Source of the DNA: Azospirillum picis
GTDB lineage: Bacteria; Pseudomonadota; Alphaproteobacteria; Azospirillales; Azospirillaceae
Assembly: GCF_017876115.1 (NCBI RefSeq)
Contig: NZ_JAGINO010000014.1
Coordinates: 115,667-179,666, forward strand
Reading direction: 5' to 3'
Length of the DNA stretch: 64,000 nucleotides
The notes below the pieces were generated by a model. The model searched no databases. It was given only the letters and a program-made list of their open reading frames with translations, and had not been told where the DNA came from. How positions within the stretch are numbered: the first letter of the stretch is position 1; the number at the start of each line of letters is the position of its first letter. Below, one piece after another: positions 59,501 through 64,000 of the stretch. The position numbers and the translations under genes are program-made.

Positions 59501-60296
59501 CTTCACGAGCCTGGAAGAAGACGTCTGGATTCTGCGCCGTTCCGCGCACCACGGGATGATCGGGCGACAGGCCGCGGCGGCGATGGGCGATGACGGCGTC
59601 GTCATCGACCAGCGCGCGCAGGTCCGCATCCGCCAGAGGTTCGACCCGGTTGAATTCATGGGAGGTGCGGAAGCCGTCGAAGAAGTGCAGGAACGGCACG
59701 CGGGTCCGCAGGGTCGCGGCATGCGCGACGAGCGCCAGATCATGCGCCTCCTGCACGTTGGCCGACGCGAGCATGGCGAAGCCGGTCTGGCGGCAGGCCA
59801 TGACGTCGGAGTGGTCGCCGAAGATCGAGAGCGCATGGGTGGCCAGGGTGCGGGCCGCCACATGCATGCAGAAGGGCGTCAATTCGCCGGCGATCTTGTA
59901 CATGTTGGGGATCATCAGCAGCAGGCCCTGCGACGCCGTGAATGTCGTCGCCAGCGTTCCCGCCTGCAGGGCGCCATGGACGGCGCCGGCCGCTCCTCCC
60001 TCCGACTGCATTTCCACCACCTGGGGAACGGCACCCCACAGGTTCGGCTTGCCGACCGCCGACCACTCGTCGGCGAATTCCCCCATGGGAGAGGACGGGG
60101 TGATGGGATAGATCGCGATCACCTCGCTCATCCTGTAAGCGATCGAGGCGGCGGCCTCGTTGCCGTCCATGATTCCGGCAAGCGGACGTTCGGCAAGCGG
60201 GCCTTCGGCGGGCGGGCTTTCGGCGGGAGGCTCAACCGCGGTTCCGGGGACTGGGGCTGCGGAAGCTGTTGCAGAGGGAGTGTGGCTGTCGGTCAT
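56532..60296 (-). CDS. nifJ: Pyruvate:ferredoxin (flavodoxin) oxidoreductase NifJ
   Basis: This 1254-aa single-chain enzyme oxidises pyruvate to acetyl-CoA and CO2, reducing ferredoxin or flavodoxin. Domain I contains MDGNEAAASIAYRMSEVIAIYPITPSSPMGEFADEW. Ferredoxin motifs CIACNKCVLVCPHAAI and CTGCSLCAAACPAKD are present, and the TPP domain contains GDGWAYDIGYGGLDHVL. The proximal-cluster cysteines appear in CAGCGETPY. It is about 80 residues longer than usual because of a proline/alanine-rich N-terminal leader and an insertion of EPPF repeats after residue about 400. GAGGA precedes the ATG at 60296. It could feed electrons to nitrogenase or fermentative pathways. Confidence 0.94.
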   Translation of the reverse strand: MTDSHTPSATASAAPVPGTAVEPPAESPPAEGPLAERPLAGIMDGNEAAASIAYRMSEVIAIYPITPSSPMGEFADEWSAVGKPNLWGAVPQVVEMQSEGGAAGAVHGALQAGTLATTFTASQGLLLMIPNMYKIAGELTPFCMHVAARTLATHALSIFGDHSDVMACRQTGFAMLASANVQEAHDLALVAHAATLRTRVPFLHFFDGFRTSHEFNRVEPLADADLRALVDDDAVIAHRRRGLSPDHPVVRGTAQNPDVFFQAREAANPYYDACPAMVQEMMDRLAARTGRAYRLFDYVGHPRAERIVIAMGSGTETCCGAVERLVAAGERVGCLIVRLFRPFSIADFLAALPPTVRRIAVLDRCKEPGAVADPLYLDVVAALAEGRATGMAGGDAATRAMAGPAMEPPVEPPFEPPFEPPFEPPFEPPFEPPFEPMVISGRYGLSSKEFTPAMAKAVFDELKRERPKRRFTIGITDDVTHLSLPWDAGWGIEEPGVTRAVFFGLGADGTVGANKNSIKIIQRHSGGHAQAYFVYDSRKSGSTTVSHLRVSAAPIRAPYLIGQAQFVACHHFPLMERVEVVELAARGATVLLNAPGTPQEVWTALPHEVQAICIERGLSLYAIDAGAVARQVGLGRRVNTIMQTCFFALSGVMPVDDAIAATKAAARKTYARRGDEVVARNIAAVDQALAHLQAVPLPDRTDADHHRLPPVPDGAPDFVRRVTGMMIAGHGDRLPVSAFPVDGTWPTGTSRYERRNIAAEAPGWNADLCIACNKCVLVCPHAAIRATVVPETALAGAPDGFETIPYKGREFPGGRYRLQASPADCTGCSLCAAACPAKDKAGTGRRALEMRPVAALAGEQEAFDFFRTLPPVGRDQVPATVKHSQLLEPLFEFSGACAGCGETPYIKMLTQLFGDRMVMANATGCSSIYGGNLPTTPYTTDLAGRGPAWANSLFEDNAEFGLGLRVAIDQMEGQARDLVALLSAHLEPGLVAGLLEEAQADAAGIAAQRGRVAALRAQLAAVKDPQARRLEDLADYLVRKSVWIVGGDGWAYDIGYGGLDHVLASGRDVNVLVMDTEVYSNTGGQQSKATPLGASAKFATAGRSAAKKDLGLIAMAYDHVYVARTAFGARDSHTLNALVEAESYRGPSLVLAYSHCVAHGYDLSQGLEHQKLAVDSGHWSLYRRDPRRAAAGLPPLELDSNAPASGLAAFMAGESRFSAVERSDPQRYHALLEEAELELRRKRRLFEYMAGFKS
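58990..59085. repeat. Tandem 12-bp repeat inside nifJ
   Basis: Six perfect copies of GGCTCGAATGGC (58990-59061) are followed by two degenerate copies. On the coding strand each unit encodes Glu-Pro-Pro-Phe. Because the unit is four codons long, gain or loss keeps the frame open. The repeat is likely to vary between strains. Confidence 0.92.
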
Positions 60297-60558
60297 GCTG
60301 GGAATGTCCTCGTTTGTGGCGTCGCAGGCCTCCCACGGCCGCCCCGGTGGCTGATCGAGGCAGGACCGGCGGGAGGCCCTCACGGGCAGGCAATCCTCAT
60401 GCGGACCTCGATCCGGCCGCCCCACACCACCCGCTGAAGTTGCAGGCCGTATGGGCATGGCCGACCACGCTAGCTTCGCTCCCCGACGGCAGATGCCGCA
60501 TTGACTCGGGTCAGTCCGACAACCCGTTCCCAGCGAAATGCGCTGCGCAGTGCGATCA

Positions 60559-60572
60559 TCTGATATATCAGA
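60559..60572. promoter_or_regulatory. 14-bp perfect palindrome upstream of nifJ
   Basis: TCTGATATATCAGA is perfectly self-complementary and lies 263 bp upstream of nifJ. Its TGATAT core resembles the exuT operator, so the same or a related regulator may bind. Alternatively it is a site for an unknown dimeric regulator. Confidence 0.45.
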
Positions 60573-60696
60573 GGCGGGCGACCAGCGCCCATTATGTCGC
60601 AGCGCAGCATTTTTCCCGTGAGCCAATACAGCCGTGGCCACGCTGCCGCCAGCTTCCAGCACTCCTCCGCTGTGATCCCGTTTAACCACTACTCCC

Positions 60697-60710
60697 TTGA
60701 TCCAGATCAT
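60697..60710. promoter_or_regulatory. FNR/FixK-type box upstream of nifJ
   Basis: TTGATCCAGATCAT matches TTGAT-N4-ATCAA at 13 of 14 positions. It lies 401 bp from nifJ and 391 bp from exuT, so the target gene is not certain. Anaerobic control of nifJ is the more sensible reading. Confidence 0.55.
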
Positions 60711-60951
60711 TCATCGACGGCGGATGCTGTGGCTTTGTATAGGAACGATCGGTTCGGCATGACGAGAGCCAAGGAAAAGGCGTTCAGGCCGGCCGGGACA
60801 ACATGGGTTGTTTGTTGCATCGCAGCAAATCACCGGAGCTATTTTGCGGCGCAGCAAGCATTGCTGCCTGCGAAGAACCAGACCCTCGAATTGTAGCGCT
60901 GCGACATTTTGGCTGCCGAAAATCGGCCCCTGGAATAGTGCTTGATCCTTA

Positions 60952-60968
60952 CACTGATATATTAATAT
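60952..60968 (+). promoter_or_regulatory. AT-rich operator upstream of exuT (shared motif, site B)
   Basis: CACTGATATATTAATAT matches site A upstream of uxaB at 13 of 14 core positions (ACTGATATATTAAT against ACTAATATATTAAT). A TTGATC hexamer at 60942-60947 could be a -35 element. It lies about 130 bp before the exuT start. Confidence 0.55.
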
Positions 60969-61100
60969 AACTCTGACCGTGATACCCACCCCCGCAAGAG
61001 GGGGAGCCGACCTTGGCGAAGCAACGAACAACTGCCATGCAATTGCCATGGGGGTGTCCGTGCGCACCAGTGCCTGCCCAGACAGGCAAGTGAGGAAAAC

Positions 61101-62384
61101 ATGAAGAAGATCCGTGGATTGCGCTGGCAGATCCTTGCCCTGATGATGCTTGGGACGGTGATCAACTACATCGACCGCAACACGCTGGGCATTCTGGCGC
61201 CGACGCTGAAGGAACAACTGCATTTCACTACCGAACAGTATTCCTTCATCGTCAGTGCTTTCCAGCTCTGCTACAGCCTGATGCAACCGGTTGCCGGCTT
61301 CATCACCGACCTGGTTGGCCTGAAGCTGGGCTATGCAATGTTCGCCTTCGTCTGGGGTGCCGCCGCCGGCATGCATGCACTCGCCGGAAGCTGGCAGTCG
61401 ATGGCTTTCTTCCGCGGCCTGCTCGGCGTCAGCGAGGCGGCGGCCATGCCGTCGGGTGTGAAGACGTCCACCCTTTGGTTCCCGGCCAGGGAACGTTCGA
61501 TCGCCACCGGCTGGTTCAACACCGGCAGCTCGATCGGCGCCATGATCGCCCCGCCCTTCGTCATCTGGCTGTCGCTCACCTATGGCTGGCAGGAAGCCTT
61601 CATCGTCACCGGCCTGCTTGGCGTCGGCATGTCGCTGCTGTGGTACACGCTGTACCGCAATCCCGAGAACCATCCGCGCCTGACCAAGGAAGAGCACAGC
61701 TACATCCTGGAAGGCCGCGAGCATACCGAGCTGCCCAAGCCGTCGATGAAGCGGGTGCTGGGCAAGGGCAAGTTCTGGAGCATCGCCGCTGCCCGTTTCC
61801 TGACCGAGCCGGCTTGGCAGACCTTCAGCTTCTGGATCCCGCTCTACATGGTCTCCACCCGCGGGATGGACATCAAGCAGTTCGCGCTGTTCGCGTGGCT
61901 GCCGTTCCTGGCCGGTGACATCGGCTGCATCCTCAGCGGCTATCTGTCGCCCTTCTTCGCCAAGCGCTTCAAGATGACGCTGGTCAACTCCCGCATCGCC
62001 GGCGTCGGCGTGGGTGCGGTGTGCATGATCGGCCCGGCGCTGATCGGCCTGGTCAGCAGCCCCATCGCCGCGATCTTCCTCTTCTCGGTTGGCGCCTTCG
62101 CCCACCAGATGCTGTCGAGCCTGCTCTACGCCCTGGTCACCGACACCTTCGAGAAGCAGGATGTCGGCACCGCGACCGGCTTCGGCGGCATGGCCGGCTA
62201 TCTGGGCGGCATGATCTTCTCGCTGATGATCGGCCAGCTTGCCACCACCATCGGGTACGAGCCGCTGTTCGCCTGCCTGTCGGTCTTCGACCTGACCGCC
62301 TTCGCCATCATCGCCCTGGTCCTCGGACAGCGCGGCTCCAAGGCCACCGGCGCGATGCCGAACGCCGCGGCCGGCGCCGACTGA
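61101..62384 (+). CDS. exuT: Hexuronate transporter of the MFS (ExuT-like)
   Basis: This 427-aa protein has 12 helices and begins MKKIRGLRWQILALMMLGTVINYIDRNTLGILAPTLKEQL. It is strikingly similar in pattern to E. coli ExuT (KIKGLRW...LGTV...RNT...APTL). Other shared segments are YSFIVSAFQLCYSLMQPVAGF, GVKTSTLWFPARERSIATGWFNTGSSIGAMIAPP and LTKEEHSYIL. It should import galacturonate or glucuronate with protons. With uxaB this suggests a galacturonate pathway. GAGGAAAA precedes the start; a 6-bp hairpin lies just before it. A strong terminator follows. Confidence 0.88.
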   Translation: MKKIRGLRWQILALMMLGTVINYIDRNTLGILAPTLKEQLHFTTEQYSFIVSAFQLCYSLMQPVAGFITDLVGLKLGYAMFAFVWGAAAGMHALAGSWQSMAFFRGLLGVSEAAAMPSGVKTSTLWFPARERSIATGWFNTGSSIGAMIAPPFVIWLSLTYGWQEAFIVTGLLGVGMSLLWYTLYRNPENHPRLTKEEHSYILEGREHTELPKPSMKRVLGKGKFWSIAAARFLTEPAWQTFSFWIPLYMVSTRGMDIKQFALFAWLPFLAGDIGCILSGYLSPFFAKRFKMTLVNSRIAGVGVGAVCMIGPALIGLVSSPIAAIFLFSVGAFAHQMLSSLLYALVTDTFEKQDVGTATGFGGMAGYLGGMIFSLMIGQLATTIGYEPLFACLSVFDLTAFAIIALVLGQRGSKATGAMPNAAAGAD

Positions 62385-62413
62385 CCCCGACGGTCACCTC
62401 ATCCACAAGGCAG

Positions 62414-62447
62414 ACGCCCCCGGTCATCCGGGGGCGTTTTCTTTTTT
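62414..62447 (+). terminator. Intrinsic terminator of exuT
   Basis: A 10-bp ACGCCCCCGG stem with its complement and a TCAT loop is followed by TTTTCTTTTTT. It is a textbook rho-independent terminator located 30 bp after the exuT stop. Confidence 0.92.
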
Positions 62448-62466
62448 GGTGTGCCGCAGATGGAGC

Positions 62467-62497
62467 TTGCCGCCAAATAATAATACTAGTATATTAG
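62467..62497 (+). promoter_or_regulatory. Promoter with shared AT-rich operator (site C) of a putative sRNA
   Basis: TTGCCG at 62467-62472 and TATATT at 62490-62495 are separated by exactly 17 bp. The -10 region is overlapped by ATACTAGTATATTA, the same motif found upstream of uxaB and exuT. It lies between two strong terminators with no protein gene downstream. Transcription would start near 62502. Confidence 0.65.
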
Positions 62498-62501
62498 CGC
62501 C

Positions 62502-62603
62502 TGTACCGCTGGATGCGCCGTGGTCAGATCACGGCACAACTTGTTGGACGTTCCTCTCGGACTTCAGAGCCGCCGGCGCAAGTCGCCTGCGGCTCTTTCT
62601 TTA
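62502..62603 (+). ncRNA. Putative small regulatory RNA, about 100 nt
   Basis: A promoter (62467-62495) and a strong intrinsic terminator (62566-62603) bracket about 100 nt with no convincing reading frame. A 6-bp hairpin GCCGTG/CACGGC (62517-62535) and a single-stranded middle (62536-62565) are visible before the terminator hairpin. This is the layout of a trans-acting sRNA. The upstream operator motif shared with uxaB and exuT suggests expression together with hexuronate use. Targets are unknown. Confidence 0.55.
62566..62603 (+). terminator. Intrinsic terminator of the putative sRNA
   Basis: AGAGCCGC pairs with GCGGCTCT around an inner GGCG/CGCC stem with a CAAGT loop, followed by TTCTTTAT. 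It has strong terminator character, with no upstream protein gene since the exuT terminator. Confidence 0.85.
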
Positions 62604-62702
62604 TGTGCCCGATATGGGCTGCGGCTCCGGATTGCCCTCATCGACCCTATCATTGCCGTGCGGCGCCGTGCCGATATGGCTCCCATCGCGGAAGGAGGAG
62701 GG

Positions 62703-63389
62703 TCAACGCCGACCGCCGACCTCGTCGAGATGCTTCAGCAGATCGGCAGGATCATCATACACGCGCAGGGCGCCGGAACGCTCCAGCTCCTCCCGGCCGT
62801 AGCCGCCGGACAGCAGGCCGATGCCCAAGGCCCGTGCCCGGCGGGCAGCGATCATGTCCCAGATGCTGTCACCGACCACGAAGGCAGTGTCGATCCCCAC
62901 GCCGATTCGCGAAGCCGCGGCCAGGAACAGGTCCGGGTCGGGCTTGGCATAGCGCACCTCGTCGCGGGTGATGACCGGTGCGTTCGCGGGATCGACGCCC
63001 AGCTTTTCCAGCGCCGGCCGCGCCGTTTCCATCCGGCCGCTGGTGGCGATCGCCCATGGGATGTCCATATCGCTCAGCGTCCGCAGCAGTTCGGCCGCAC
63101 CGGGCAGCGGCACGACGTCGGCGGACAGGCGCCGGTAAGCTTCGGCGTGCCGCTTCCTGAGCCGGTCACTCAAATCCTGATCGATGTCGAACCCTGTCTC
63201 GCGCAGAAGCATGTTGGTGAACAGGCCGCCGCTCATGCCGATCTTGCGATGGATGCGCCAGACGGACAGCGCGATTCCTTCGGCATCGAGCGCCTCCTTC
63301 CAGGCCAGGACGTGATGATACACGGTGTCCGTCAGCGTCCCGTCGAGATCGAACAGAAAGGCGCTGGTGACATGGGGAGTACGGGACAT
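62703..63389 (-). CDS. HAD-family phosphatase (phosphoglycolate phosphatase-like)
   Basis: This 228-aa protein shows the HAD motifs: FLFDLDGTLTDT near residue 11 (catalytic aspartates), AIATSGR near residue 115, the lysine in RYAKPDPDLFLAAA near 148, and VVGDSIWDMIAARRA near 170. A helical cap lies between motifs I and II, giving a type C1 HAD of the Gph/beta-phosphoglucomutase branch. The substrate is probably a small phosphorylated sugar or glycolate; this cannot be decided. It stands alone next to the rRNA operon. Confidence 0.88.
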   Translation of the reverse strand: MSRTPHVTSAFLFDLDGTLTDTVYHHVLAWKEALDAEGIALSVWRIHRKIGMSGGLFTNMLLRETGFDIDQDLSDRLRKRHAEAYRRLSADVVPLPGAAELLRTLSDMDIPWAIATSGRMETARPALEKLGVDPANAPVITRDEVRYAKPDPDLFLAAASRIGVGIDTAFVVGDSIWDMIAARRARALGIGLLSGGYGREELERSGALRVYDDPADLLKHLDEVGGRR

Positions 63390-63531
63390 GGCCGGTCATC
63401 CATCTCAGGGAGGCGAGCCGCCCATTCGACACCAATGGTGGAACAGCCACCCGCGCTCATCGGTGAAAGGAGGGGTCCGCTTCAGCACTACCTCGACAGG
63501 GGCTTTTCGCCGGCATGCAATCGTGCCGGAA

Positions 63532-63573
63532 CGACGAACGCCCCGGCCATTTTGGGCCGGGGCGTTCGTCGTT
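63532..63573 (-). terminator. Terminator of the rRNA operon
   Basis: A perfect stem of about 17 bp (CGACGAACGCCCCGGCC with its complement) and a 5-nt loop lies 53 bp after the 5S gene on the minus strand. It is the expected strong terminator of the rrn operon. No tRNA lies between it and 5S. Confidence 0.85.
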
Positions 63574-63625
63574 GATCGAAGATGATTGCGCAGCGTGTAT
63601 GGATTTGCGTCTCTTGTGCCTGAGT

Positions 63626-63744
63626 GACCTGGCGGCGACCTACTCTCCCACATCTTAAGATGCAGTACCATCGGCGCAGAGGCTTTTCACGGCCGAGTTC
63701 GGGATGGGATCGGGTGTTTGGCACCTCGCCATGACCACCAGGTC
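63626..63744 (-). rRNA. rrf: 5S ribosomal RNA
   Basis: About 119 nt on the minus strand match alphaproteobacterial 5S rRNA. The terminal helix is GACCTGG/CCAGGTC, followed by CACCCGATCCCATCCCGAAC, TCGGCCGTGAAA, GCGCCGATGGTACT and GGGAGAGTAGGTCGCCGCC. Ends are set by the terminal stem. It is separated from the 23S gene by about 160 bp without a tRNA. Confidence 0.95.
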
Positions 63745-63906
63745 ACCGAGGCACAAGACCGACGCGGCTGCTTTTGGCAGCTTGTCCTGAACGCTGTCGC
63801 AAGTGCAAGTGAGGGAGGGGTTTGTACCGGACGGCGCGTTGTGCGTCAAGCAGCTCCTGGGTGCAGGCTTGCTGCTGCGCATGGCGCGATGTTGATCGGG
63901 TGAGGG

Positions 63907-64000
63907 ATCAAGCCGATCGAGCGATTAGTAAGGCTTAGCTTCAGGCGTTGCCGCCGGTCCACATGCCTCCTATCGACGTGATGGTCTGTCACGGCTCTCA
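63907..64000 (-). rRNA. rrl: 23S ribosomal RNA, 3' end only
   Basis: The last bases of the window, read on the minus strand, are the 3' end of 23S rRNA: GAGAGCCGTGACAGACCATC, AGGAGGCATGTGGACC, GCTAAGCCTTACTAATCG and ATCGATCGGCTTGAT-like closing sequence. The gene continues beyond the window. The exact 3' end was set by eye and may be off by a few bases. Confidence 0.88.

Larger units (their letters stand above)
60297..61100. other. Intergenic control region between nifJ and exuT
   Basis: This 804-bp divergent region has no convincing gene. It contains a 14-bp palindrome (60559-60572), an FNR/FixK-like box (60697-60710), the shared AT-rich operator (60952-60968) and a small hairpin before the exuT start; each is listed on its own. 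GC content falls to the AT-rich operator near 60950. Confidence 0.55.

Noticed and set aside
56412..60437. A 1341-codon plus-strand open frame opposite nifJ
   Set aside because: The opposite strand encodes unmistakable NifJ motifs. The plus frame is Arg/Gly/His-rich, typical of antisense frames in GC-rich genes.
60594..60896. A 100-codon plus-strand frame between nifJ and exuT
   Set aside because: It has no recognisable domain, no ribosome-binding site and mixed composition, and it overlaps the FNR-like box region.
63745..63906. tRNA gene in the 23S-5S spacer or after 5S
   Set aside because: No cloverleaf-like arms or CCA-flanked acceptor stem could be drawn in the spacer or in the bases before the rrn terminator.

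Overview
The window is a contiguous stretch of high-GC DNA with the gene content and codon usage of a metabolically versatile alphaproteobacterium. A Rhodospirillales or Azospirillum-like organism is my inference; no species marker is present apart from the rRNA edge. Reasons are the hupTUV/hupR hydrogen-sensing system, a NifJ-type pyruvate oxidoreductase, pyruvate formate-lyase, alphaproteobacterial-style 5S/23S rRNA sequence and very G/C-rich third codon positions. No insertion sequence, prophage, CRISPR array or tRNA was found.

Layout. 1-2.3 kb: the start of pepN and small housekeeping genes, all on the minus strand. 2.4-6.3 kb: a Fur-box-preceded siderophore ABC importer. 6.3-10.1 kb: mazG and a large hybrid sensor kinase, minus strand. 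10.7-14.4 kb: a TonB-dependent siderophore receptor with a PepSY-type inner-membrane reductase. 14.5-19.5 kb: a MarR-controlled efflux operon (HlyD, FUSC, DUF1656, Bcr-type MFS). 19.6-36.7 kb: a hydrogen-uptake island. It holds the hydrogen sensor (hupT-hupU-hupV), three unrelated genes, a sigma-54 promoter followed by maturation genes hupD-F-G-H-IJ, hypA, the activator hupR and hupE, then a second sigma-54 promoter and the structural genes hupS-hupL-hupC. 36.9-44.8 kb: an Nramp-like transporter, a metallo-beta-lactamase-fold protein, secreted proteins, acnB and rraA-like genes. 45.3-48.7 kb: a strongly promoted cassette of EamA exporter, radical-SAM enzyme and ureohydrolase-fold enzyme, which I regard as the best candidate for an undescribed pathway. 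48.8-53.2 kb: hexR-like regulator divergent from pflB-pflA, with HexR-type and FNR-type sites between them. 53.3-62.6 kb: hexuronate metabolism (LacI regulator, uxaB, exuT) interleaved with nifJ, plus a likely small RNA that shares an operator motif with uxaB and exuT. 62.7-64 kb: a HAD phosphatase and the 3' end of an rRNA operon on the minus strand.

How the genes work together. HupUV senses H2 and signals through the kinase HupT to the sigma-54 activator HupR. HupR in turn should drive hupSLC and the maturation genes; two sigma-54 elements and a recurring TTGCCAG/CTGGCAA half-site lie where such control would act. HupS carries the extra cysteines of oxygen-tolerant hydrogenases. PflBA and NifJ are two oxygen-sensitive routes from pyruvate to acetyl-CoA, and both have FNR/FixK-like boxes upstream. 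Fur-like sites precede both iron-uptake loci. The hexuronate genes, nifJ and a putative sRNA lie within 10 kb and partly share AT-rich operators, suggesting coordinated control of sugar-acid catabolism and pyruvate oxidation.
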